DNA of 64,000 bases from Tissierella creatinophila DSM 6911 (GCF_001940565.1 NZ_LTDM01000066.1:43191-107190); one strand, 5' to 3'. Positions 28,903 to 36,839 are shown, counted from the first letter of the stretch. Notes: generated by a model from the letters alone, not told the origin. Translations and numbers: made by a program.

Positions 28903-29004
28903 AAGAATAAATTATAAAAAACGATCCTCCGCTTCCGAACTTTATAATGAGAGTTAATATGATAAGTTCTACAGAGTCGGCTCTTATTTTTATAATTTAT
29001 TCTT
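28903..29004. repeat. Structured element, copy 1 (18-bp terminal inverted repeats)
   Basis: A 102-base unit bounded by perfect 18-base inverted repeats (28903-28920 and 28987-29004). Inside, the conserved CTCCGCTTCCG and CTACAGAGTCG flank a second helix whose arms here are GAACTT and AAGTTC. A second copy lies 34 bases away in inverted orientation. Helices differ between copies by compensating changes while the two 11-base boxes are identical. I do not recognise it as a known RNA or insertion element. Confidence 0.7.
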
Positions 29005-29038
29005 ATAGAAGTAAAATTTAATTAAACAAGTAAAGTGC

Positions 29039-29139
29039 AAGAAATAAATATAAAAATAAGGAACGACTCTGTAGGATTTAACAAATCAACTATTATGGAA
29101 AATCCGGAAGCGGAGAGACGTTTTTTATATTTATTTCTT
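29039..29139. repeat. Structured element, copy 2 (inverted relative to copy 1)
   Basis: A 101-base unit with perfect 18-base ends (29039-29056 and 29122-29139). Read on the minus strand it has the same CTCCGCTTCCG and CTACAGAGTCG boxes, and the inner helix arms are GGATTT and AAATCC. The two copies together form a large imperfect inverted repeat over about 240 bases, filling the gap between the ABC ATPase gene and the zinc-ribbon gene. Confidence 0.7.
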
Positions 29140-29185
29140 AATACCTAGTTAAACTAAAACTAAAAAATAAAAAGGAGCGATTGAT

Positions 29186-29428
29186 ATGCACGCAGGTTGT
29201 AATGGAAGTTTTGAAGAAGGGAAAACAGTAGTAGATAAGATAAGGATGATGGGTTTTAACAACAACCCAATGCCGCAGCCCCTTACACTAAAATGTGTAG
29301 AATGTGGTAAAGATTTCGAAATGACTCATTTAGAATCAAAGTGTCCACATTGCAATATGGTTTATGGAGTAACCCCTTGTTCTGTTAATTATCCAGATAG
29401 AATAAAGGCAGCAGCGATAAATTATTAA
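29186..29428 (+). CDS. Small zinc-ribbon protein of the Hcp locus
   Basis: 80 residues with two CxxC pairs, KCVECGK (Cys37, Cys40) and KCPHCN (Cys53, Cys56), plus Cys5 and Cys65. This is a one-domain zinc ribbon, similar in layout to the zinc domain of HypA. ATG 29186 follows AAAGGAGCG. It lies between the structured elements and the hcp promoter. Next to a HypB-like GTPase it may be a metallochaperone partner; it could equally be a redox or Fe-S protein. No close family is recognised. Confidence 0.7.
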   Translation: MHAGCNGSFEEGKTVVDKIRMMGFNNNPMPQPLTLKCVECGKDFEMTHLESKCPHCNMVYGVTPCSVNYPDRIKAAAINY

Positions 29429-29445
29429 AAAATAATCTCAAAATC

Positions 29446-29487
29446 GTAACATACGTTACCGATGTTTGTTAAGAACTAAGATAAAAT
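29446..29487 (+). promoter_or_regulatory. hcp: Crp/Fnr-type (HcpR-like) activator site and promoter of hcp
   Basis: GTAACATACGTTAC (29446-29459) is a perfect GTAAC-N4-GTTAC palindrome; the surrounding 19 bases differ at only one position from the site at 25870. The -10 box TAAAAT (29482-29487) starts 22 bases downstream, placing the centre at -41.5 from a start near 29494. No -35 box is seen, as expected for activator-dependent transcription. Confidence 0.78.
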
Positions 29488-29557
29488 GGGTATATAAGAT
29501 AGAGAAATAAAGAAATTTTAAAACTAAAATATAAAAATAAATTTAGGGGGAAAGCAG

Positions 29558-31210
29558 ATGAATATGTTTTGTTACCAGTGTCAAGAAGCAGCAGGCGGTA
29601 AAGGATGCACAAAAGTTGGAGTATGTGGTAAGACAGCAGATGTTTCAAATCTTCAAGATCTTATGATTTACGCTCTTAAAGGTATATCTGTACTTGGACT
29701 TAAAGCAGATGAAATAGAATTAGAAACACAAGGAATGGACAGATTTATTATAGAAGGACTGTTTATGACTATTACAAATGCTAACTTTGATAAAGAAAGA
29801 TTTTTTGAAAAAATAAAAGACGCTTTAAAACTTAGAGACTCACTAAAAGAGGATTTAATAGCAAAAGGAGTAGAACTTGGTGAACTAAAAGATCCAGCTA
29901 CATTTACTATAAACTCAAATGATGAAATCGTATTTAAAGCTAACAGTCAAGAAGTTGGAGTACTTGCTACAGAAAATGAAGATGTTCGTTCCCTACGTGA
30001 GCTTATTACATATGGCTTAAAAGGAATGGCAGCTTATGCAGAGCATGCAGATAATTTAGGATTTGAAGATAAGGAAATAGGAAAATTCATTAGAAAAGCA
30101 TTAGCAGCAACGCTAGATGATTCTTTAACAGCTGATGAACTAGTAGCATTAACTCTTGAAACAGGAGAATACGGTGTAAAAACTATGGCGCTTTTAGATA
30201 AAGCCAATACTAGTTCTTATGGAAACCCTGAGATAACAGAAGTAAATATAGGAGTTAGAAATAATCCTGCAATATTAGTTTCAGGCCATGATTTAAAAGA
30301 CTTTGAAGAACTTTTAATCCAAACAGAAGGTACAGGAGTAGATGTATATACTCATAGTGAAATGCTACCTGCAAATTACTATCCAGCATTTAAAAAGTTT
30401 GATCACTTTGTAGGAAACTACGGAAATGCATGGTGGAATCAAAAAGAAGAATTTGAAAAGTTTAATGGAGCTATTCTATTTACTACAAACTGTATAGTAC
30501 CACCTCTTGCATCTTATGCAGATAGAGTATATACTACAGGCAGTTCAGGATATCCAGGATTTAAACATATTGCAGATAGAGTAGATGGAGGGGCTAAAGA
30601 CTTCTCAGAGGTAATAGCACATGCTAAAACTCTTCCAGCACCAACTGAAATAGAAACAGGCAAGATAGTTGGAGGATTTGCACATGCACAAGTATTTGCC
30701 CTAGCAGATAAGGTTGTAGATGCAGTTAAAACAGGCGCTATTAAAAAGTTCTTTGTAATGGCAGGTTGTGACGGTAGAATGAAATCTAGAAACTACTACA
30801 CAGACTTTGCAGCAGCACTTCCAAAAGATACAGTTATCTTAACTGCGGGATGCGCTAAATATAGATACAATAAGTTAAACTTAGGAGATATAGGTGGGAT
30901 TCCAAGAGTACTTGATGCAGGACAATGCAATGACTCTTATTCACTAGCAGTTATAGCTATGAAACTTAAAGAAATATTTGAACTTAACGATATAAATGAG
31001 CTTCCTATAGCTTACAATATAGCTTGGTACGAGCAAAAGGCAGTTATAGTGTTGTTAGCACTTCTTTCACTAGGAGTAAAAAACATCCACTTAGGACCAA
31101 CACTTCCAGCTTTCCTTTCACCAAATGTAGCAAATGTATTAGTAGAAACATTCGGAATAGCACCAATAGGAACAGTAGAAGAGGATATGAAACTTTTCTT
31201 AGAAGCATAA
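29558..31210 (+). CDS. hcp: Hydroxylamine reductase / hybrid cluster protein, class I
   Basis: 550 residues. The N-terminal cysteine motif is CX2C-X8-C-X5-C (Cys5, Cys8, Cys17, Cys23), the pattern of class I proteins that bind a 4Fe-4S cluster; class II enzymes have longer spacing. The full length includes the helical domain missing in class III. Further Cys residues such as those in AGCDGRM, TAGCAKY and AGQCND should hold the hybrid Fe-S-O cluster. Hcp reduces hydroxylamine and has been assigned NO reductase activity in nitrosative stress. AGGGGGAAA precedes ATG 29558. Confidence 0.96.
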   Translation: MNMFCYQCQEAAGGKGCTKVGVCGKTADVSNLQDLMIYALKGISVLGLKADEIELETQGMDRFIIEGLFMTITNANFDKERFFEKIKDALKLRDSLKEDLIAKGVELGELKDPATFTINSNDEIVFKANSQEVGVLATENEDVRSLRELITYGLKGMAAYAEHADNLGFEDKEIGKFIRKALAATLDDSLTADELVALTLETGEYGVKTMALLDKANTSSYGNPEITEVNIGVRNNPAILVSGHDLKDFEELLIQTEGTGVDVYTHSEMLPANYYPAFKKFDHFVGNYGNAWWNQKEEFEKFNGAILFTTNCIVPPLASYADRVYTTGSSGYPGFKHIADRVDGGAKDFSEVIAHAKTLPAPTEIETGKIVGGFAHAQVFALADKVVDAVKTGAIKKFFVMAGCDGRMKSRNYYTDFAAALPKDTVILTAGCAKYRYNKLNLGDIGGIPRVLDAGQCNDSYSLAVIAMKLKEIFELNDINELPIAYNIAWYEQKAVIVLLALLSLGVKNIHLGPTLPAFLSPNVANVLVETFGIAPIGTVEEDMKLFLEA

Positions 31211-31218
31211 TATAATTA

Positions 31219-31252
31219 TTAAACCCATAAATCATAAGATTTATGGGTTTAA
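31219..31252. terminator. Hairpin terminator after hcp
   Basis: TTAAACCCATAAATC (31219-31233) and its exact complement (31238-31252) with a four-base loop. The following T-tract is weak (AATTTATAAT), so termination may be partial. Confidence 0.65.
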
Positions 31253-31327
31253 TTTATAATGATTTACTGATATAATGGATATACATAATAATAGAAGCTT
31301 AAATAATTTATTTAAGGAGGGATTTTT

Positions 31328-31591
31328 ATGAGTACTGAAGAATTTCAAAGAATAGTATTAGAAGAACTGAAATCATTAAAAAATGGTCAAGATGAAATGA
31401 AACAAGAGCAACAAGAAATGAAACAAGATCAACAAGAAATGAAAAAGGATTTAAAGGCAGTTATAGAGCAAACTGCAAATCTAACAGAATTCAAACAAGA
31501 GCAGCAAGAAATGTTAGATAAAATAAATACTTTGGAAATAATAGTATCGCAAAATTGGAACGACATAGCAAAGCTTAAAGCTGCTAGATAA
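31328..31591 (+). CDS. Small coiled-coil protein, paralogue of the protein at 52801
   Basis: 87 residues, strongly charged and predicted to be a coiled coil. The middle holds seven-residue repeats of the type QEQQEMK. The N-terminal EEFQRIVLEEL, the VIEQTANLTEFKQ segment and the C-terminal NWNDIAKLKAA are shared with a 112-residue protein encoded at 52801, which differs mainly in the number and sequence of heptads. AAGGAGGG precedes ATG 31328, and its own TATAAT box and terminator make it a single-gene unit. The function is unknown; there is no signal peptide or membrane segment. Confidence 0.7.
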   Translation: MSTEEFQRIVLEELKSLKNGQDEMKQEQQEMKQDQQEMKKDLKAVIEQTANLTEFKQEQQEMLDKINTLEIIVSQNWNDIAKLKAAR

Positions 31592-31620
31592 ATATCTCTA
31601 TATAATAATAGAGATATTTT
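31590..31620 (+). terminator. Intrinsic terminator after the coiled-coil gene
   Basis: AATATCTCTAT and ATAGAGATATT form an 11-base stem overlapping the stop codon region, followed by TTTTTT. Confidence 0.75.
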
Positions 31621-31644
31621 TTATAAAACTTAAAGGGGGCAATT

Positions 31645-32559
31645 ATGAATTTAGAAGTAAAAGATTTATATAAAAGTTTTGGCAAGACTGAAGTTCTTCA
31701 TGGAATAAATCTTTATGTAGAAAGTGGGAGACCTCTAGGACTTCTTGGAAGAAACGGAGCTGGAAAGACTACAACCATTAGAATAATAATGGATTTATTT
31801 TCTGGAAACAGCGGAGAAATCTTATTAGATGGGAAAAAGTTTATTCCAAAGAATCATAAGATAGGCTATCTTCCAGAAGAGAGAGGGCTTTATCCCAAGA
31901 AAAAAACATTAGAACAACTAATTTATCTTGGTGAGCTTAGGGGATTTAATAAAAAGGAAGTAAAAGAAGATGCTTTATATTGGTTTAAAAGGCTTGGTAT
32001 AGAAGAGTATAAAGATAAGAAACTTGAAACCCTTTCTAAAGGAAATCAACAAAAAGTTCAGCTTGCATCAGTATTTTTAGGTCGTCCTGAAATCATTATA
32101 TTGGATGAACCATTTAGCGGACTAGACCCTATCAATTCACAAATCTTAAAAGACATCATATTTGAAATAATAAATGACAACAGAATACTTATATTTTCAA
32201 GTCATCAAATGAATTATGTAGAAGAATTTTGCGAAGAAATAGCCCTTATAGATAAAGGGGATATAGTTTTAAGCGGAGATTTAAATAGGATAAAAGAAGA
32301 ATATGGTAAAGATAGACTAACTATCAGTATAGTTGATCTTCAATCACGTGACTTAAAAGATATTTTCATAGAGAAATTTAAAGATATAGCACATATAGTT
32401 GAAACTAGAAAAGATTATTTAATTATAGAACTTTTAGATGGCAAATCTAAAAAGGACTTACTAGAAAAGATAATAGAACTAGACTTAGATATAGATATGT
32501 TTTCAAACTATAAACCTAAACTAAGCGATATCTTTGTAGAAAGAGTAGGTGATAAATAA
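31645..32559 (+). CDS. ABC exporter ATPase, NatA-like
   Basis: 304 residues: an ABC domain with Walker A GRNGAGKT near residue 37, YLPEERGLYPK after the first beta region, the signature as LSKGNQQKVQLA, Walker B IIILDEPFSGLD and the SSHQ H-loop, then a C-terminal DUF4162-type extension. This layout is that of NatA-type ATPases of sodium or drug exporters. GGGGG precedes ATG 31645. The stop overlaps the permease start by one base, so the two are coupled. Confidence 0.88.
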   Translation: MNLEVKDLYKSFGKTEVLHGINLYVESGRPLGLLGRNGAGKTTTIRIIMDLFSGNSGEILLDGKKFIPKNHKIGYLPEERGLYPKKKTLEQLIYLGELRGFNKKEVKEDALYWFKRLGIEEYKDKKLETLSKGNQQKVQLASVFLGRPEIIILDEPFSGLDPINSQILKDIIFEIINDNRILIFSSHQMNYVEEFCEEIALIDKGDIVLSGDLNRIKEEYGKDRLTISIVDLQSRDLKDIFIEKFKDIAHIVETRKDYLIIELLDGKSKKDLLEKIIELDLDIDMFSNYKPKLSDIFVERVGDK

Positions 32560-33797
32560 TGAGAGAGTTTTTTGTAGTATTAAAATTTGAATTTCTTAAC
32601 TTTTTCAAAAATAAAGCATTTATTATATCAACTGCTATCCTTGCGGCTATGATAATAATAGGCCTTTCATTTCCTACTATTAAAAATGCCTTCTTTGGTG
32701 TTGAGAAAACAAAAGAGGGAACTGCTATAGAAGAACAAGAAGATTTGGGTACTTTTGGGTATATTGATTCTACTGATGGAAAGATAGATATAAATACTCT
32801 AAAACAAAATTTCCCAGCAGGGAAATTAAAAGAATTTACATCAAAAGAAGATTTAGAGAGTGAAGTAAACAAAGGCAATATAGAGGCAGGATTTATATTG
32901 GAAGATACTTTAAAGTATAAAAACATAATAAAAAACAATGAAATGATGGGTTCAGGGGAAGGTATGTTTGAAGATGCAATCATAGAAACTTATAGAATAA
33001 AAGAATTTGAAAACTTAGGTATAAACTACAATGAAGTACAAGGTTTAATAAGACCAGAAATTCAGTCAGAAACTGTGGTTTTAGGTAAAGATAGTGCCAA
33101 TAACTTTCTCTACACTAATATATTAGTATTTGGACTCTATTTTGTAATATTGATGTATGGACAGCTCATAGCATCGGGTGTAGCAAGCGAAAAAAGTAAT
33201 AGAGCTATGGAAGTCTTGGTTACAAGTACAGATTCTAAAAACCTTATATTTGGTAAAGTAATAGCCGGGGCACTAGCTGGATTTGCCCAATTCTTTACAA
33301 TTATAGCTTTGGGTATGATTACTTATCAGCTCAATAGAGAAGCTTGGGATAATAGTCTAGACTTTTTATTTAAAATACCAGCAGATATACTATTAAACTT
33401 TGCATTATTTGGTATACTTGGTTACTTGTTCTATGCATTTATATATGGTGCTCTTGGTGCTCTTGTATCTCGTACAGAAGATATAAGTGCAAGTGCAACA
33501 CCTATCACCATTATATTTATAGGAGTATTTTTTATAGCAATGACTGGTATGCAAAATACAGAAGGTATCCTTTTAAAGGTTGCATCATTTGTACCATTTA
33601 GTTCATTTATGGCAATGTTTGTAAGAGTATCTATGGGAAGTGTAAAACTTTGGGAAGTAATTCTTTCGCTGGGAATTCTCTTTATATCGACCATACTTAT
33701 AGGAATCTTAGCATCTAAGATCTATAGAATGGGAACACTAAGATATGGTAATCCTGTAAAATTAAAAGATGCTCTAAAGAGTTTAAAAGAAGATTAA
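32559..33797 (+). CDS. ABC-2 type exporter permease, NatB-like
   Basis: 412 residues: one N-terminal membrane segment, a large extracytoplasmic domain (about residues 45-185), then five or so membrane segments in the C-terminal half, with SGVASEKSNRAMEVLVTSTD in the cytoplasmic loop typical of ABC-2/NatB permeases. With the upstream ATPase it should export sodium ions or a small toxic compound. A terminator follows at 33802, shared with the convergent selenoprotein gene. Confidence 0.88.
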   Translation: MREFFVVLKFEFLNFFKNKAFIISTAILAAMIIIGLSFPTIKNAFFGVEKTKEGTAIEEQEDLGTFGYIDSTDGKIDINTLKQNFPAGKLKEFTSKEDLESEVNKGNIEAGFILEDTLKYKNIIKNNEMMGSGEGMFEDAIIETYRIKEFENLGINYNEVQGLIRPEIQSETVVLGKDSANNFLYTNILVFGLYFVILMYGQLIASGVASEKSNRAMEVLVTSTDSKNLIFGKVIAGALAGFAQFFTIIALGMITYQLNREAWDNSLDFLFKIPADILLNFALFGILGYLFYAFIYGALGALVSRTEDISASATPITIIFIGVFFIAMTGMQNTEGILLKVASFVPFSSFMAMFVRVSMGSVKLWEVILSLGILFISTILIGILASKIYRMGTLRYGNPVKLKDALKSLKED

Positions 33798-33801
33798 ATC
33801 A

Positions 33802-33830
33802 AAGGCTACTGCAAAATGCAGTAGTCTTTA
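33802..33830. terminator. Terminator between convergent natB-like and selW-like genes
   Basis: AAGGCTACTGCA and TGCAGTAGTCTT form a stem with one mismatch-type wobble and a short loop, with A-runs and T-runs on either side. Confidence 0.65.
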
Positions 33831-33832
33831 AT

Positions 33833-34078
33833 TCAACTATTTAACTTTTCACGGATAATATCTTCAACTTCTTCTTTTTCAGGGTATCTATTTGTTTCTT
33901 TTTTAGAAAAGATCAATTCATCATTTAAAGTTATTTCATATACTCCCCCATGAGAAGGTACTAGAGTAAGCTCTGAAATCTTATTTTCATGTTCTTTTAA
34001 TACTGTTCTACTTAGAGCAACTGCTCTAGCTAAATAGGCTCAAGAAGTACAGTATTCAATTCTCAATATATTTTTCAT
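33833..34078 (-). CDS. SelW-like (Rdx family) selenoprotein with in-frame UGA
   Basis: Read from ATG 34078 (after AGGAGG), codon 13 is TGA at 34042-34040, and the frame then stays open to a second TGA at 33833. Taking codon 13 as selenocysteine gives 81 residues that match the SelW/SelT/SelH Rdx family: the redox motif CTSU (Cys10, Sec13), then AYLARAVALSRTVLKEHE and the conserved VPSHGGVYEITLNDELIFSK. A hairpin fitting a bacterial SECIS follows the UGA. A thiol oxidoreductase role is known for the family only in outline. It is divergent from a glutamate-cysteine ligase operon. Confidence 0.85.
34008..34042 (-). promoter_or_regulatory. SECIS-like hairpin after the selenocysteine codon
   Basis: Downstream of the UGA, TAGAGC and GCTCTA form a six-base stem with an AGTT loop; the loop starts 17 bases after the UGA and holds the G-U that SelB-binding loops usually carry. 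A lower helix CTATT/AGTAG, with a four-base bulge, extends it. Bacterial SECIS loops typically lie about 16-37 bases after the UGA. Confidence 0.65.
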
Positions 34079-34115
34079 AATTAACTCCTCCTAAGGTTTT
34101 TCTAAACATGATATA

Positions 34116-34173
34116 TATACCCATATTGTTTCATAATATATATAATAATTAAAAATAATATATAATGGGTATA
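34116..34173. promoter_or_regulatory. Divergent promoter region with shared inverted motif
   Basis: TATACCCAT (34116-34124) and ATGGGTATA (34165-34173) are perfect complements 40 bases apart. The right copy overlaps a -10 box (TATAAT, 34161-34166) and inferred start of the ligase operon; the left copy, read on the minus strand, is placed similarly before the selW-like gene. A regulator bound to both could control the divergent genes together. Confidence 0.45.
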
Positions 34174-34219
34174 CAATATTAGACTATTTAAATTGTTTAA
34201 AAGTAAAGGGGATGAAGAA

Positions 34220-35527
34220 TTGAAATATAAAGAACAAATAGATATTTTCAAAGATTATTTTAAAAATGGAGAGAAAAAGAGAGAGGATTTCAAACTTGGA
34301 GTAGAGTTTGAACACTTTGTAATAGATAAAGATACACTTAAAACCATTTCTTATTATGGTAAATCAGGGGTTGCTGAAACTCTAAAAGATTTAGAAAACT
34401 TAGGGTATGAAGCGCTATATGAAGGTGAATATATATTAGGACTTCAAAAGGATAAAAAGCATATAACAACAGAACCAGGCAGTCAACTTGAATTAAGCAT
34501 TGATGCGAGCTTAAGTATAAAAGAACTTGAAGAAGAATATTTAGATTTTTTACAAGATATTATACCTATATTAAATAAGAAGAATCAAGCTATAATAGCA
34601 ACAGGTTATCATCCAGAAACTCGTATAGATGAAATAAAACTTCTTCCTAAAAAGAGATATGATTTTATGTATGATTACTTTAAAACTAAAGGAACTCATG
34701 CACACAATATGATGAAAGGAACAGCAGCACTCCAAGTAGCCATAGATTATGAATCCCAAGAGGATTATATTAAGAAGTTTAAAATACTAAATGCATTAAC
34801 TCCAGTTTTTTATGCTATGTTTGAAAATGCATATTATTTTGAAGGGGAAAAGGCTCCTTTTCACAATATGAGATCATTTATATGGGAAAACTGCGATAAA
34901 GATAGATCAGGTGTTATGCCTAGTTCACTAGATAGTGATTATAATTATGGAAAATATGCTGAGTATATCTTAGAAGGATGCCCAATATTTATTTATAAAG
35001 ATGGTAGGGAAGTATCTGCAAAAGGAAAAGATATAAAAGAACTTTTAGATCCATATGATTTTACCAAAGAGGAGATAGAACACTATCTTACAATGTTTTT
35101 TCCAGATGTTAGAACAAAAAAATATATAGAGATAAGAATGATGGACTCGGTACCATATCCACTCAACTTTTCTGCTATAGCTCTATTTAAGGGGCTACTA
35201 TATAATGAAGAAAACTTAGAAAAGCTTTTAGAATTTGTAAAATGCATCACACTTAAAGATGTAGAAGAGGCAAAGCATAGGATGATGGAAGAAGGGTTAA
35301 AGGCTGAATTTAATGGTATAACACTCTTAGAAATAGGAAAGTTTTTAGTAGAACTCTCCCACAAAGGATTAGATGGTGAAGAAAAAAGATATCTAGAACC
35401 TTTAAAGGAAATGTTAGATAGTGGTAAGAGTCCATATGAGATAACTAAAAGTTTAGAAGGCAAAGGGAAAAAAGAATCTTTAAATTGGTGTATACTAAAT
35501 AATTTATTGGAGGACAAAAATGAATAG
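34220..35527 (+). CDS. Glutamate-cysteine ligase-like protein (GCS2 type)
   Basis: 435 residues from TTG 34220, eight bases after AAGGGG; an in-frame TTG at 34193 has no ribosome binding site. The pattern KLGVEFEHFVID, TTEPGSQLELS, YHPET and, in the C-terminal half, IEIRMMDSVP matches plant-type/GCS2 glutamate-cysteine ligases, which join glutamate and cysteine with ATP to form gamma-glutamylcysteine. It overlaps the next gene, an ATP-grasp protein, by 8 bases. Together they suggest synthesis of a glutathione-like thiol. The exact amino-acid substrates are not provable here. Confidence 0.85.
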   Translation: MKYKEQIDIFKDYFKNGEKKREDFKLGVEFEHFVIDKDTLKTISYYGKSGVAETLKDLENLGYEALYEGEYILGLQKDKKHITTEPGSQLELSIDASLSIKELEEEYLDFLQDIIPILNKKNQAIIATGYHPETRIDEIKLLPKKRYDFMYDYFKTKGTHAHNMMKGTAALQVAIDYESQEDYIKKFKILNALTPVFYAMFENAYYFEGEKAPFHNMRSFIWENCDKDRSGVMPSSLDSDYNYGKYAEYILEGCPIFIYKDGREVSAKGKDIKELLDPYDFTKEEIEHYLTMFFPDVRTKKYIEIRMMDSVPYPLNFSAIALFKGLLYNEENLEKLLEFVKCITLKDVEEAKHRMMEEGLKAEFNGITLLEIGKFLVELSHKGLDGEEKRYLEPLKEMLDSGKSPYEITKSLEGKGKKESLNWCILNNLLEDKNE

Positions 35528-36839
35528 CGATCAAATAAATAAAGAATATATAGATATGATAAAATCCGATGAAAAGCGATATATAAAGGACTATGAGAAG
35601 ACTATGGAAAAGGTAAAAGGTTCTAAGGCGATATATAAAGGCAGGACAATGCCAACCCTTTATCATCCAATGTTTCTAACCCGCAAAGATGTTAGAGAAC
35701 TTGAAAAGATAGGAAAATCTATGATGGATATCTCAAATAAACTTACAGATAGATTTATAGAGGATAAAGAGTTTAGAAAGAAATTCCATTTTTCAAAGTT
35801 TATAGAAGAACTTATAGAAGTAGAAAATGGATACGATATAAATATACCAATAGCCCGATATGATTTGTTTTTTAAAGATGGAGAGAACTTTAAATTTTGT
35901 GAACTAAATACCGATGGTTCTTCTGCTATGAATGAAGACTATATTTTTTCCAATATAATGTTAGAGTCACTGGCATTAGAGGATTTTTCTAAAGATAAGA
36001 AGCTCTCCTCTTTTGAACTTTTTAACTCGTGGGTAAGGGAGAGTATAACGATTTACAACAAAACAAAAAATCCAAAAGAAAGACCAAATGTAGCCATAGT
36101 AGACTTTAAAGAAAGTGCTACTGATATGGAGTTTTTAGAATTTCAAGAGTCATACAAAGAAGAGGGCTATAACTGTATAATAGCAGATCCAAGGGATTTA
36201 AAATATAGGGATGGAGCACTTTACCATGAGGACTATAGAATAGACATTGTATATAGAAGAATGGTTAGCTATGAAATCATAGACAAAAAAGAAGAAATAA
36301 AAGAATTTTTAGATGCATATAGAGACAGGGCATTTGTATGTATAGGTTCAATGAGATCCCAAGTAGTCCACAATAAGATATTTTTTAAAATCCTTCATGA
36401 TCAGGACACTTTAGAATATCTAACACAAGAGGAAAGAGACTTTGTAAAACGACATATCCCATACACTGGAATATTTGGTGGTAGTGAAGAAGTGTTTAAA
36501 AAAGTAGTAGAAGGTAGGGAAAAATATATAATGAAACCAATGGATCTAAATGCATCACAAGGAGTTTATGTAGGACGCGACTTTTCAGATGAAGAATGGG
36601 AAAAAAGACTAAGAGATTCATTTGACAAAGACTATATCTACCAAGAGTACTTTGATCCATTTGAAAAAGATTTTTTGCTTAAAACTGAGGATGGATTTAA
36701 ATCAGAGAGTTTTAAAACTACTATAGGACTCTATATCTACAATGAAAAGGTAAAGGGTTTTTATAGTAGAATAGGTCAAGAAAGCATAATCTCAGGAGTT
36801 GTAAGATACTTTACGCTTCCTAATATTTTTGTTGAATAA
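35520..36839 (+). CDS. ATP-grasp ligase related to glutathionylspermidine synthase
   Basis: 439 residues. ELNTDGSSAMNED near residue 133 and the late YIMKPMDLNASQGVYVGRDF with DYIYQEYFDPF follow the pattern of the circularly permuted, glutathionylspermidine-synthase-like ATP-grasp group. It is coupled to the glutamate-cysteine ligase gene (8-base overlap, GGAGGA before ATG 35520). It probably adds a further amino acid or amine to gamma-glutamylcysteine, taking the place of a normal glutathione synthetase. The acceptor is unknown. Confidence 0.75.
   Translation: MNSDQINKEYIDMIKSDEKRYIKDYEKTMEKVKGSKAIYKGRTMPTLYHPMFLTRKDVRELEKIGKSMMDISNKLTDRFIEDKEFRKKFHFSKFIEELIEVENGYDINIPIARYDLFFKDGENFKFCELNTDGSSAMNEDYIFSNIMLESLALEDFSKDKKLSSFELFNSWVRESITIYNKTKNPKERPNVAIVDFKESATDMEFLEFQESYKEEGYNCIIADPRDLKYRDGALYHEDYRIDIVYRRMVSYEIIDKKEEIKEFLDAYRDRAFVCIGSMRSQVVHNKIFFKILHDQDTLEYLTQEERDFVKRHIPYTGIFGGSEEVFKKVVEGREKYIMKPMDLNASQGVYVGRDFSDEEWEKRLRDSFDKDYIYQEYFDPFEKDFLLKTEDGFKSESFKTTIGLYIYNEKVKGFYSRIGQESIISGVVRYFTLPNIFVE

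Noticed and set aside
28903..29139. Treating the two inverted elements as simple transcription terminators.
   Set aside because: The stems enclose large conserved internal boxes, are far longer than usual terminators, and lack a consistent T-tract immediately after the structure; a terminator side-effect cannot be excluded.
31024..31235. Short frames on both strands over the 3' end of hcp.
   Set aside because: Both are shadows of the hcp coding sequence without ribosome binding sites.
34042..34078. Reading the UGA at 34042-34040 as a stop or sequencing error that makes the SelW-like gene a pseudogene.
   Set aside because: The UGA is at the exact redox position of the family and is followed by a fitting SECIS-like hairpin and a fully conserved downstream frame.
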